Shown piece after piece: positions 1 to 10,384 of a DNA stretch of 64,000 nt (within the stretch, counting starts at the first letter, position 1; each line of letters opens with the position of its first letter). The translations under genes and the position numbers were made by a program. The DNA lies in contig OZ244836.1 of assembly GCA_965220645.1 (NCBI GenBank), positions 2,976,001-3,040,000 on the forward strand, written 5' to 3'. This stretch comes from Aldehydirespirator sp965220645 (lineage in GTDB: Bacteria; Actinomycetota; Acidimicrobiia; Acidimicrobiales; Aldehydirespiratoraceae). The notes under the pieces were generated by a model. The model saw only the letters and a list, made by a program, of their open reading frames with translations. It made no database searches and was not told where the DNA came from.

Positions 1-356
1 CCGTTCTGATGGTCCCTTACGCAGAGCTGAGGCTCCTGTATGAGAGCAACCCCTCAGCGCTGTGGAGTGCGGTGATGCTCCTGGCCAGGCGGTTGCGGGC
101 TATGGACCAAGCCCTGTCCGACACTGTGTTCCTGGACGTGATGGGGCGTACCGCCAAGCGTCTTCTGGAGATGGCGGGCGACGAGGACGAGTTCGAGATG
201 CCCCTCACCCAGGAAGAACTCGCCTCCATGGTGGGAGCCAGCCGCGAGCGGGTCAACAAGGCGATCCACGCCTTCGTCAGACTGGGCTGGATCACGCACG
301 ACCAACGCCACTACAAGATCACGAACCGCAAGAACCTGACCCTCCGGGCGCGCTAG
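1..356 (+). CDS. Crp/Fnr-family transcriptional regulator, C-terminal part (cut by window start)
   Basis: The frame is open from the first bases of the window, so the N-terminal cyclic-nucleotide-binding domain is lost and only about 118 residues remain. The visible part begins with the long dimerisation helix (a segment rich in L, A and R, including LLARRLRAMD) and continues into a winged helix: PLTQEELASMVGASRERVNK is the helix-turn-helix typical of the Crp C-terminal domain (HTH_Crp), followed by a short wing around GWI..D. The protein would bind DNA as a dimer. Its ligand (cAMP, a redox or NO sensor, or none) cannot be told without the missing half. It converges on meaB with a 21 bp gap. 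Confidence 0.85.
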   Translation, partial: VLMVPYAELRLLYESNPSALWSAVMLLARRLRAMDQALSDTVFLDVMGRTAKRLLEMAGDEDEFEMPLTQEELASMVGASRERVNKAIHAFVRLGWITHDQRHYKITNRKNLTLRAR

Positions 357-377
357 ACCCGCCGGGCAAGTCGGGGC

Positions 378-1337
378 TCAGGACTCTGACAGGAGCTGAT
401 CGACGGCGGCTTCGGGGGTGATCTCGCCCTGCTCGACGGCGTGTTCGAGTTCGGCGCGGCGGTCGGCGAGGCCGGTCTGCGACTCGAACTGCTCCACCAG
501 GCGGCGCTCCAGCAGCACTCGCATCCACGCCAGGCGGCCCCGGGCCCTGCGGCGGGCCAGGCCGCCCGAGGCATCGAGTACGCGACGGTGCTCGACCATG
601 CAGTCCCACAGCTCGTCCACGCCCGCGCCGGTCGCGGCCGACACCGTCATCACTTCCGGCGGCCCCTGCTCGCCCGTCGGGGCCAGCAGCGGAAGGGCGC
701 GCCGGAACTCGGCTGCGGCCAGCCGGGCCGCCTGCTCGTTGTCGCCGTCGGCCTTGTTCACGACAAGCACATCGGCCAACTCCAGCAGGCCCCGCTTGAC
801 TGCCTGCAGCTCGTCGCCTGCGCCGACCAGGACCAGCACGCAGAGGGAGTCGACCGACGCATGCACGGCCGCCTCCGACTGGCCGACTCCCATCGTCTCC
901 ACCAGCACGACGTCGTAGCCGGCCGCTTCCAGGACGGTTATGGCGTGTGGGGTCGTGCTGGTCACGCCGCCGAGCGTCCCCGCTGACGGCGAGGGTCGGA
1001 TGAAGGAGTTCTCCTCGGTCGCCAGCCTGGCCATGCGGGTCTTGTCTCCCAGTATCGACCCGCCGGTAACCATGCTCGAGGGATCGACCGCCAGCACGCC
1101 GACCCGGTGACCGGCGGCGGTGAGCCGGGTGCCCAGATTGTCGATGAGCGTCGACTTGCCCGCCCCGGGCACGCCGCTGATGCCCACCCGGTGAGCGCCC
1201 CCGGCGTGGGGCAGCAGCCGCCAGAGCAGCTCCTGGGCCTCGCGGCGGTCACCGGGCCGGGTCGACTCCACCAGCGTGATGGCCCGGCCCAGGGCGGTGC
1301 GGTCCCCCGCCAGCACGCCGGCGACCAGGCCGTCCAT
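378..1337 (-). CDS. meaB: Methylmalonyl-CoA mutase-associated GTPase MeaB (ArgK family)
   Basis: A 319-residue G3E-family GTPase that protects and reloads adenosylcobalamin on methylmalonyl-CoA mutase. Visible motifs are the P-loop GVPGAGKST (about residues 55-63), DPSS of switch I, ETMGVGQSE (switch II region) and the base-specificity motif NKAD. Length matches the family (about 310-340). The ATG lies only 2 nt after the stop of the mutase gene, so the two are almost certainly co-transcribed and translationally coupled, the usual arrangement for this chaperone and its client. Confidence 0.95.
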   Translation of the reverse strand: MDGLVAGVLAGDRTALGRAITLVESTRPGDRREAQELLWRLLPHAGGAHRVGISGVPGAGKSTLIDNLGTRLTAAGHRVGVLAVDPSSMVTGGSILGDKTRMARLATEENSFIRPSPSAGTLGGVTSTTPHAITVLEAAGYDVVLVETMGVGQSEAAVHASVDSLCVLVLVGAGDELQAVKRGLLELADVLVVNKADGDNEQAARLAAAEFRRALPLLAPTGEQGPPEVMTVSAATGAGVDELWDCMVEHRRVLDASGGLARRRARGRLAWMRVLLERRLVEQFESQTGLADRRAELEHAVEQGEITPEAAVDQLLSES

Positions 1338-1339
1338 GC

Positions 1340-3502
<2,163 letters not shown>

Positions 3503-3650
3503 GGTTCAGCCCGCCGGAACGACGACGCGCCCCGGGGGAGCCGGCCTCGTTTGCGCCCTACGGTGGGCAGCTCGCCGCCAATCCCACGAGCGGGCATGGG
3601 ATCGCCCATCGACCCAGCCTAACCGTTGCGGGTAGGGCGCCGGATGCGGG

Positions 3651-5204
3651 CTATCGAGTTGGCTCCGGCAGTGGATCCGTCGAGTCCGCGTACGCGGAGA
3701 ACCAGTCGCTGGTGGCGCGCATGCATCCCCATTGGTTGAGCACGCAGTCAGGGTCGGCGCGCATCACCCGGAACCGTTCGGCGCCGTTGGGGTCGCCTGC
3801 CGCGAAGCGGATGCGCGACCCGCGGCCCGTCTCATAGTCCGTCATGCTCAGGGCGTCGAGCAGCGCGGCATGCGTGAGCGGGCCGTCGAGGCGCGTCATG
3901 GCGCCGAACACAACATCCAGGAAGTCGCAAGTCGATGTGGTCACACCCCAGGCGTCCGAGTGGATCCGGTGGGCGAAGGGCGGCGCGGAGGCGGAAGTGT
4001 TGCGCAGGCTGATGCAGCCCCTGTCCAGCTCCGGTATCGGATCGCCGGCGGCTCGCCTGGAGCTGACCTGGAGCAGGTTCTGCACCTGCCGTCTGGGAGC
4101 GTTGGTTAGCGTCAAGACGGCGGGCTGCGCTTCATTCGTGAGCCACCTCGGTGTCCAGTCGAGTTGCTCGGCGGCCCGCATCAGCCTGCGAACGTCCGAC
4201 GAGCTCGCCGAGGCCGCGACGACCGTTACCCCCAGGCCGCGCATCTCCGACACTGTGTCATGGAAGAACCGCTCCAAGCTCCGGAGCACGCCGACCTGCG
4301 CAGGCGCCAGCTCAGCGAAGTTGTCGACGGCCAGCTGGATCTCGGAATCGGACAAGCCGGTCTCCATCAGTCGGACCTGGGACTCCGCGACAGACACGCC
4401 CACGGTTCCGAACTCAGCAGGTGCGGTGGCGACCGCAACCATCGGGAGCCCGAGCGACTGGGTTGTCAGGCGGGCAGTCTCGATCTCTGAGGCGGCGCTC
4501 TGTCCGTCTGCCACCAGCAGACCGATGCGGTCGTCCCCGCTGACCTCGCCCGCGATGCTCGCGATGCTCAAACTCGCGGACAGCAGGTATTCGACCGAAC
4601 CGCCATCGACCAACAGCCCGCCTTCCGCCGCGGCCAACGACGCCTCGGGCACGGCCGTAAGCACGCCGAGGGTCGGAATCCCCGCGCCGAGCGTGGCGCA
4701 ACGAAGCGCTGTGTTGTTGAGCGACAGGCTGAAGAGCGCCAGAGGGCTCTCCCGCGGCAGTTGCGTGCAGATCTGCTGGAACGAGGAATCGGGGTCCGAC
4801 AGCTTCCAGGAGAAGGCCACCAGCTCGAAACAGTTGCCCCCAATCCCTCCCTGACGGTTGATCTCGTTGACGTAGGCATCGACGATGAGGGAGGGCTCGT
4901 CCAGCATGAGCGACTCCAAGCCGATGTCGGCCAGTTCCGCAAGATCGGGGCCGACCCAGGCGATCTTGACCGTCTCAGCCCCGGACTCAGGACAGGCCGG
5001 TCGTCCGCGTGGCAGGCGGCCGCCGGTCGCCGCGATGCCCGCACGGGGCCTCCCTGACAGGGAATCCTCGTCGGTCCTGCCGATTCGAGGTTCTTCCGTT
5101 GCGCCCGCCCTTGGACGCTGGTCGCTGCCCCCGCAGGCGGCTGCCGCCAGGAACAAGAGGCCGAGTACGGCGCCAAGGATCAGTCGCGGCTGTGTGGCGC
5201 CCAT
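3651..5204 (-). CDS. ABC-type branched-chain amino acid-like substrate-binding lipoprotein
   Basis: A 517-residue exported protein. The N-terminus has a basic start, a hydrophobic run and the lipobox AAAAC, so it should be a lipid-anchored periplasm/surface protein. The mature part has the architecture of type I periplasmic binding proteins (Peripla_BP_6/LivJ-like): KIAWVGPD near the start, INRQGGIGG typical of the family (usual form INAAGGI.G), then alternating helices and strands. It has several Cys residues, unusual for a binding protein, so disulfides are possible. No permease or ATPase genes are nearby. Its start is 22 bp after the stop of the thioredoxin-like selenoprotein, suggesting one transcript and perhaps a functional link (inference). 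Ligand unknown. Confidence 0.75.
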   Translation of the reverse strand: MGATQPRLILGAVLGLLFLAAAACGGSDQRPRAGATEEPRIGRTDEDSLSGRPRAGIAATGGRLPRGRPACPESGAETVKIAWVGPDLAELADIGLESLMLDEPSLIVDAYVNEINRQGGIGGNCFELVAFSWKLSDPDSSFQQICTQLPRESPLALFSLSLNNTALRCATLGAGIPTLGVLTAVPEASLAAAEGGLLVDGGSVEYLLSASLSIASIAGEVSGDDRIGLLVADGQSAASEIETARLTTQSLGLPMVAVATAPAEFGTVGVSVAESQVRLMETGLSDSEIQLAVDNFAELAPAQVGVLRSLERFFHDTVSEMRGLGVTVVAASASSSDVRRLMRAAEQLDWTPRWLTNEAQPAVLTLTNAPRRQVQNLLQVSSRRAAGDPIPELDRGCISLRNTSASAPPFAHRIHSDAWGVTTSTCDFLDVVFGAMTRLDGPLTHAALLDALSMTDYETGRGSRIRFAAGDPNGAERFRVMRADPDCVLNQWGCMRATSDWFSAYADSTDPLPEPTR

Positions 5205-5226
5205 TGGAAGCAGTCGCGAAGCGGTC

Positions 5227-5940
5227 TCAGCCCTTGCTCAAGCTGGCCAGGTGAGCATCTAGGTGGCTCTCGTCGTAGAGGGTGGAGCTGCTGTCGATCC
5301 GGTTGCCGTCCTTGTCGACCAGCCAGAAGTCGGAGTTGCTGCGAATGGCGAAGTGGCGCCACGACTCGCTCGACTCGCTCCAAAGCATGGTGAAGGTCAC
5401 GCCGGTCTCGGACACGAAGTCCCGGGCCAAGTCCAAGTCGTCCTGGGTTCCGATGCCGACGACTCTGAGCCGGTCAGCCTGGGCACGAGCAAACTGCTCG
5501 ACAAGCGGAGCCTCGCTCCGGCACTTCGGTCAATGAGGAGACCAGAACCAGAACAGCAGCGGCTGGGTGTTGCCGGCCAGCGACTGGAGATTGACAGTGG
5601 CGCCCGAGGAGACGTCGATCATCTCCAGATCGGGAAGCTCGCCTGAGGAGGCATTGATCATGCTCATGTCGGCGTTGTCGTAGTCGGTTTCTGCCGTGTC
5701 GTGGACGTGATGGTGCTCCTCGTCGTCCGATTGGGCAGCCGCACGCTCTTCGCTCGCGGCGACGGCGAGGCTCTCGATGCTGACGGCCGCGGTGTCGCCG
5801 TCGCCGCCGCACGACGCGGCCATCCACACCGCGACAGCAGCCAGCGCCACCAGCAGGGCCGGCCGCCAGCACGTCAAGCCGGAGGAAGCGCGGAACGCAG
5901 CCCGCCGGTGGTCAACAGGCGCGACGCCGCGGCGGATCAT
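5227..5940 (-). CDS. Predicted selenocysteine-containing thioredoxin/TlpA-like lipoprotein
   Basis: One reading frame runs from ATG 5940 to the stop at 5227, interrupted only by an in-frame TGA at 5530-5532 (codon 137). Read as selenocysteine (U), the site is FWSPH-U-PKCR: a thioredoxin-fold redox motif U-x-x-C in place of C-x-x-C, preceded by the usual hydrophobic beta strand and Trp. Everything downstream fits a TlpA/AhpC-TSA-type fold (RLRVVGIGTQD, FTMLWSES, FWLVDKDGNRI). The N-terminus has a signal peptide with lipobox ending MAASC, then an acidic, His-rich linker (EEHHHVHD) that may bind metal. The product would be 237 residues, membrane-anchored outside the cytoplasm. A small hairpin follows the TGA. 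A plain nonsense mutation is the alternative, but the intact downstream half, the exact position at the active-site Cys, and a second Sec codon in the formate dehydrogenase of this window argue for Sec. The start is chosen because it gives the signal peptide; the frame stays open further upstream. Confidence 0.8.
5503..5526 (-). promoter_or_regulatory. Candidate bacterial SECIS hairpin of the thioredoxin-like gene
   Basis: Downstream of the TGA at 5530-5532, the transcript can form CGGAGC (5520-5515), loop GAG (5514-5512), GCUCCG (5511-5506). A lower AAG/CUU stem (5526-5524 with 5505-5503) is separated by a 3-nt 5' bulge. A G lies at the start of the apical loop, as SelB-binding hairpins require. 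The TGA-to-loop distance is 15 nt, one short of the published bacterial range as I recall it, and the loop is small, so this is a plausible but not ideal SECIS. Confidence 0.5.
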
Positions 5941-6120
5941 CGCCCCAAAACAACACAACAAAATGTCACTGCGCGGCAGGATAGGGCCGGGTGAAACCGT
6001 TTGTCCAACCCGGATCTTCGAATCTCGGCCCCGCCTAGCCGCCCTGCGGCCACGGGATGGCGCGAATCTCGATGATCCGGCGCCGGCAGGCCCGACCGGC
6101 ACGGAAGGTCGCTGCCGCGG

Positions 6121-6468
6121 TCAGCCCAACAAGTCGTTCAGGTCGATCACCATCAGCACGGCCAGCAGCACGATGATGCCGGCGTTGAGGGAGGTGATCA
6201 GCCACCGGTAGCGGTGCCCGGTCCGCTGGAAGCGCCGGATGCTGAGCCCATTGAAGACGATGGCCACCGCGCCGATAGCCAGGCCCAGGCCCGAGCCCAC
6301 CCCCGAGGCGATGCCAGCCGCAGGCAGCAGCCACGGGAACAGCACGTAGGCCAGGAAGCAGCGGACTCCCGACACCACCACCGAGGTGCTGAAGACCCGC
6401 TCGGCCGGGGCCGGGGCCGGGGCGCCGGCGTGCGACGTGTCGGGATCGGCGGCCGTGGTCACCGCCAT
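6121..6468 (-). CDS. Small membrane protein of unknown function
   Basis: A 115-residue protein with a Pro/Ala-rich soluble N-terminus (APAPAPAE, encoded by a GGCCGG-type low-complexity run) followed by three predicted membrane helices: about residues 27-50 (VVVSGVRCFLAYVLFPWLLP), 54-72, and a C-terminal one (SLNAGIIVLLAVLMVIDL). The arginine-rich loop RRFQRTGHRYRW separates helices 2 and 3. I recognise no family with certainty. It stands alone between the selenoprotein gene (180 bp downstream of its stop) and an intergenic repeat on its 5' side. Confidence 0.6.
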   Translation of the reverse strand: MAVTTAADPDTSHAGAPAPAPAERVFSTSVVVSGVRCFLAYVLFPWLLPAAGIASGVGSGLGLAIGAVAIVFNGLSIRRFQRTGHRYRWLITSLNAGIIVLLAVLMVIDLNDLLG

Positions 6469-6506
6469 AGCGTGCCACGCCCCCGGCAGAGCGCCACCCC
6501 AAGCCC

Positions 6507-6553
6507 GAATTGGCAGCGCAATGCACGCTCAACGCGCCGAACGCCGCCAATTC
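6507..6553. repeat. REP-like palindrome, family A, copy 1
   Basis: A 47 bp imperfect palindrome with outer arms GAATTGGC and GCCAATTC and an internal GCACGC core. It matches in layout the copies at 26557, 26628 and 37131: outer arms AAyTGGCA-C / G-TGCCA-TT with GCACGC in the middle. It lies downstream of the 3' end of the epimerase gene and upstream of the small membrane protein gene. It could act as a transcript-end hairpin or be a mobile extragenic palindrome. Confidence 0.6.
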
Positions 6554-6608
6554 CCAACAGGTCAAGTGCGGCGACTTGGCCCAGCGCGGCCAGGACTGAG
6601 TCGGTGCC

Positions 6609-7538
6609 TCAGAGGCTGGCCACGATGCGGGCCGTCTCGGAGATGGCGTCGTCCAGCGGCGTGGGCTCGATGTCGCCGAGCAGTTCGGCCAGCCCAGCGG
6701 GCGACAGGGCGTGGGCGAAGGGCAGCGGCTCGGTGCCGACGCCCAGATCGTCGAAGCCGGTGATGCGGCGGACCCGGTCCACGAAGTCTTCCACCGACAC
6801 CACATGGCCTCTCAGATTCCGGACCGGTGCAGCCGGCGAATCGAGCTCGACCCGGGCGGCCGCGATGAACGCTCGGGCCACGTCGGGCGCGTAGTGGAAG
6901 TCGGTCACGCCTCCGTACCCCACCTCGTACGGCTCACCCCGCACGGCGCTGTATATGGCCGCGGTGGGCTGGGAGGTGACTCCCTGATCGCGGCCGGCCC
7001 CGTACACGGTGAAGGGCCGCAGCCCCACCGTCGCCAGCCCGTGGTCGGCCGCGTACACCGCGGCCGTCTGCTCGTTGGCCACCTTGTAGGCGCCGTACAG
7101 GGTGGCGGGGTTGGGGAGCGCGTCCGGCCCGAGCACGGGCTCGGGGTAGAGGTCGACAGGGCCGTAGATCGCGGCACTCGAGGCGTAGGACACCGGCGCG
7201 ATGCCATGCTCGGTGGCCGCCTCGAACACGTTGACCGTGCCCTGCACGTTCACCGCCGCGCCGCGGCTGGGATCGGCCTTGCAGAACGGCACCTGAAGCG
7301 CAGCCAGGTGGATCACCCGGTCGACTCCGGCCATGGCGTGGACCACCGCGGCCCGATCGGTGATGTCGCCGACCACTCGTTGGAAGCTCAGCGGGGCGCC
7401 GCCGGAGATGAGCCGGTGACGGCTGTCGTTCACGCCGATGTCGAAAGTGGTCACCTCGGCGCCCTCGTCGAGCAGGAGGCGTACCGTCCACGCGCCGATG
7501 CAGCCGTCGGCGCCGGTGACAAGGAAGTGCTCGGCCAT
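6609..7538 (-). CDS. NAD-dependent epimerase/dehydratase family protein
   Basis: A 309-residue extended short-chain dehydrogenase. The N-terminal Rossmann motif is TGADGCIG and the catalytic pair is YGAYK (YxxxK), with an upstream SSAAIYG segment supplying the Ser. NAD(H)-dependent change of a nucleotide sugar or similar hydroxylated substrate is the family role; the true substrate is unknown. The start chosen (ATG 7538) overlaps the stop of the upstream SDR gene by one base (TGATG), implying coupled translation. It is the last of four genes in an alternating SDR/epimerase series. Confidence 0.85.
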   Translation of the reverse strand: MAEHFLVTGADGCIGAWTVRLLLDEGAEVTTFDIGVNDSRHRLISGGAPLSFQRVVGDITDRAAVVHAMAGVDRVIHLAALQVPFCKADPSRGAAVNVQGTVNVFEAATEHGIAPVSYASSAAIYGPVDLYPEPVLGPDALPNPATLYGAYKVANEQTAAVYAADHGLATVGLRPFTVYGAGRDQGVTSQPTAAIYSAVRGEPYEVGYGGVTDFHYAPDVARAFIAAARVELDSPAAPVRNLRGHVVSVEDFVDRVRRITGFDDLGVGTEPLPFAHALSPAGLAELLGDIEPTPLDDAISETARIVASL

Positions 7539-8248
7539 CAGTAGGTCGCCCGCCCGCCGGAGATGTCGTAGCAGGCACCGGTGCTGAACGAGCAGTCCTC
7601 CGAGCACAGCCAACCCACCAGCGCGGCCACCTCGGCAGGCTGGCCCAGCCGGCCCATGGGGATCTTCGACAGCATGTACTCCAGCACCTCCGGGGCGGTC
7701 GCCAGGTTCATGGGGGTGGCGATCACCGCCGGCGCGATCGAATTGACCGTCACGCCCGTGGTGGCCAGTTCCTTGGCCACCGACTTGGTGAGGGCGATGA
7801 CCGCGCCCTTGCTCGCCGAGTAGGCGCTCAGGTTCGGGTTGCCCTCCTTGCCCGCAATGCTGGCGATGTTGACGACCCGACCCCAGCCCCGCTCGACCAT
7901 CCCGCCCAGCGTGGCCTGCATCACGTTGAAGATTCCGGTGACGTTCACGGTCAGCGTGAGCTCCCAGCCGTCCAGAGGCGTCTCCAGCAGCGGCACGTTC
8001 GGGCCGACGACCCCGGCCGACTGCACCACGATGTCCATCTCGCCGATGCCGTCGATTGCCCTCACCGCGGCGGCGTCGGTCACGTCAACCTCGTGTATGG
8101 CGTCCAGTTCGCCGGCCCGGGCGGCCATGTCGCCGGCGTGCAGGTCCACGGCGGCCACCCGGCATCCCTGGGCCAGGAGCCGGTCGACACAGGCCGCGCC
8201 AATGCCCGACCCGGCACCGGTGACCAGAGCTCTGCGTCCCGAAGTCAC
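7538..8248 (-). CDS. SDR-family oxidoreductase (copy 1 of a duplicated pair)
   Basis: A 236-residue classical short-chain dehydrogenase with GTG start. Motifs: TGAGSGIG for NAD(P) binding, the NNAG-equivalent QSAGVVG, catalytic Ser in NIASIAGKEG, and YSASKGAV (YxxxK). The C-terminus FSTGACYDISGGRATY is typical of the fatty-acyl/3-oxoacyl reductase-like subgroup. It has the same length as the SDR at 9510-10220 and shares long blocks with it, so they are paralogues. It overlaps the downstream epimerase start by one base. Substrate unknown. Confidence 0.88.
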   Translation of the reverse strand: MTSGRRALVTGAGSGIGAACVDRLLAQGCRVAAVDLHAGDMAARAGELDAIHEVDVTDAAAVRAIDGIGEMDIVVQSAGVVGPNVPLLETPLDGWELTLTVNVTGIFNVMQATLGGMVERGWGRVVNIASIAGKEGNPNLSAYSASKGAVIALTKSVAKELATTGVTVNSIAPAVIATPMNLATAPEVLEYMLSKIPMGRLGQPAEVAALVGWLCSEDCSFSTGACYDISGGRATY

Positions 8249-8374
8249 CGTGTCGCCCTCTGGAGACGGGTCGCGCTCGTCGAGTGCTTGCTTCGATATG
8301 TGTCAGCCATGGAGCGACATCGTAGGTGGTCGCCAGCATGCACCGGCCAGGCGGAAGCATGCTGGGACGACGCT

Positions 8375-9484
8375 CTAACGGAGCTCTTGCAGGAGGGCGT
8401 CCTCGAAGGACCAGTCGAGGCAGGACGCGTCGGCCTGGGCGCGGCCCGAGCGCTGGTACCACTCGAAAGTGTGCTCGAACATCGAGGCCAGGTCGTGCCG
8501 CGGCTGGAAGCCGACGTCGGTGCGCAACCGGTCGATTCTGAAGACCGTGCTGCGGTTCCACCACCAGATGTTGGGTGCTAGATGGGGCACGAGCTGTGCC
8601 ACCTGGAGCCTGCGCCGCAGCGTCTCGGCCCTCGGGTCGCGAGCGGAGCGGTCCGATCCTGCAGAGGGACGGATGTCCATCCCCAGGCTTGATGTTCCGG
8701 TGCCGATGCGCAGCGCCCCGGTCCACAGCCGTTCCATCGTCTCTGCCGGGATGGTCACCCGTTGGGCGATACGTCCGGTGGCCTGCTCGGCCGAGTCGAT
8801 GTAGCCGTTGCGGGTGACCGCCTGGCGGCCGGTGAGGTTGTAGCGGCGGCCGAACGTGACCGGTTTGCCCATCATCTGCTCAAGCGCCCTCGCCTGGTCG
8901 TCGACATGGCCCAACTGCAGCAGCGTCGTCCCATCACCGGGGACCAGGACCGGCCGGCCGGACAGCAGTCGTGCGAACATCCGCTGCTCGCGGTCGTACA
9001 GGGTGTTGTGCGGGCCGAAGACCATCGAGAAGACCACCGTGGTGGCCGGGAACCCGCGTTCGGCGTGGGCGGCTCGCAGCAAATCCTCGCACTGCAGCTT
9101 GTGGAGGCCGTACTCGTTCTGGTCGGGGCCCCGTTCGTCGCCGTCGCCCTCGCCGACGGGCAGAGCGTCGGAGGCGGCGTAGATGACGGTGGAGCTGGCG
9201 AACACGTAGTGGCCGGTGCGGCCGTCGAGCAGCTCCAGCATGATCTCGATGTCGGGCGGATGGTAGGCGGTGAGGTCGTGGACGCAGTCCCAATCGGTGC
9301 CGCCGAGGGCATCGCGCAGCGACTGGGGGTCGGTGCGGTCCCCGATCAGGCGACGCACCCCGGCGGGCAGCTCGGTCTGGGTGCGACCCCGGTTGCAGAC
9401 GGTGACGTCATGACCGGCCCTCACCAGCTCGCTCACCAGCGCCCGGCCGTTGAACTGGGTGCCTCCCATAACCAGAACCCTCAT
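8375..9484 (-). CDS. NAD-dependent epimerase/dehydratase family protein
   Basis: A 369-residue Rossmann-fold protein with the atypical glycine motif MGGTQFNG, as in plant and bacterial chloroplast stem-loop binding protein-like epimerases. It contains ASSTVIYA and, later, NEYGLHKLQCE, where the YxxxK equivalent is YGLHK. ATG 9484 is preferred over GTG 9493 because AAGGTG stands 6 nt upstream. It is only distantly related to the epimerase at 6609. It follows the SDR gene at 9510 with a 25 bp gap in the same direction. Function of the cluster is unknown; a sugar- or lipid-linked redox sequence is possible. Confidence 0.82.
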   Translation of the reverse strand: MRVLVMGGTQFNGRALVSELVRAGHDVTVCNRGRTQTELPAGVRRLIGDRTDPQSLRDALGGTDWDCVHDLTAYHPPDIEIMLELLDGRTGHYVFASSTVIYAASDALPVGEGDGDERGPDQNEYGLHKLQCEDLLRAAHAERGFPATTVVFSMVFGPHNTLYDREQRMFARLLSGRPVLVPGDGTTLLQLGHVDDQARALEQMMGKPVTFGRRYNLTGRQAVTRNGYIDSAEQATGRIAQRVTIPAETMERLWTGALRIGTGTSSLGMDIRPSAGSDRSARDPRAETLRRRLQVAQLVPHLAPNIWWWNRSTVFRIDRLRTDVGFQPRHDLASMFEHTFEWYQRSGRAQADASCLDWSFEDALLQELR

Positions 9485-9509
9485 CGCCGTCACCTTAGGG
9501 ATCCGGTTG

Positions 9510-10220
9510 TCAGTAGGTGGCCCGGCCGCCGGTTATGTCGTAGCAGGCGCCGGTGCTGAACGAGCACTCCTCCGAGCACAGCCAGCCCACCAGGGCGGCC
9601 ACCTCCTCCGGCTGGCACATCCGTCCCATCGGGATCTTGGCCACCATGAAGTCGAGCACTTCGGCGGACGCCGGGCCCAGCAGCGGCGTGTCGGTGACGG
9701 TCGGGGCCACCGAGTTGACCAGAACGCCGGTGGTGGCGAGTTCCTTGGCCACCGATTTGGTGAGCGCGATGACCGCACCCTTGCTGGCCGAGTACGCCGC
9801 CTGTGACGGGTTGCCCTCCTTGCCCGCGATGCTGGCCACGTTGACCACACGCCCCCAGCCTCGCCTGACCATCCCCGGCAGGGTCGCCCGCATCACGTTG
9901 ACAACGCCCGCCACATTGACGGCCATGACTCGGTCCCAGTCCTCTGGCGACACGCCGGTCAGCGGAACGACCGGCCCGGCAATGGCCGCGCACTGCACCA
10001 CTATGTCGATCTCGTCGATGCCGTCGATGGCATGCACCGCGGACGCGTCGGACACGTCGATCTCAACGATGGCCTGCAATTCGTCGGCGCGTGACGCCAT
10101 CCGGCCGGCCTGCAGGTCCACAGCCACGACGTCGTGTCCCTGAGCCAGGAACATTCCTGCACAGGCGGCGCCGATGCCCGATCCGGAACCGGTAACCAGA
10201 GCCGTACGTGTCTCGGTCAC
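9510..10220 (-). CDS. SDR-family oxidoreductase (copy 2 of a duplicated pair)
   Basis: A 236-residue classical short-chain dehydrogenase with TGSGSGIG, NVASIAGKEG and YSASKGAV (catalytic Tyr/Lys), ending FSTGACYDITGGRATY. The GTG start at 10220 is chosen because it gives exactly the length and N-terminus of the paralogue at 7538-8248 (TETRTALVTG versus TSGRRALVTG). An in-frame ATG at 10271 would add a Pro/Ser/Ala-rich leader without similarity to the paralogue. It heads the four-gene SDR/epimerase series. Confidence 0.87.
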   Translation of the reverse strand: MTETRTALVTGSGSGIGAACAGMFLAQGHDVVAVDLQAGRMASRADELQAIVEIDVSDASAVHAIDGIDEIDIVVQCAAIAGPVVPLTGVSPEDWDRVMAVNVAGVVNVMRATLPGMVRRGWGRVVNVASIAGKEGNPSQAAYSASKGAVIALTKSVAKELATTGVLVNSVAPTVTDTPLLGPASAEVLDFMVAKIPMGRMCQPEEVAALVGWLCSEECSFSTGACYDITGGRATY

Positions 10221-10384
10221 AGCTTCCGCCGCAGGAGCGCTCGGGCACGGGCTCGGCGCGTCGCTTGGCATGGGTAGACCACCGCGCCACATCGTAGGGC
10301 CCGCATCAACCGGGACTCGTTAGCGCCGGGCCCGGCTCGCTGCTTCACTGGAGGCCGGCAGTCGCCGCGACTGGAGGAAGAAAC

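Noticed and set aside
5227..5940. Pseudogene broken by a nonsense mutation
   Set aside because: There is a single TGA exactly at the catalytic Cys, no frameshift, a well-kept downstream fold, and another Sec gene in the window. Kept as the alternative in the entry, not as the main call.
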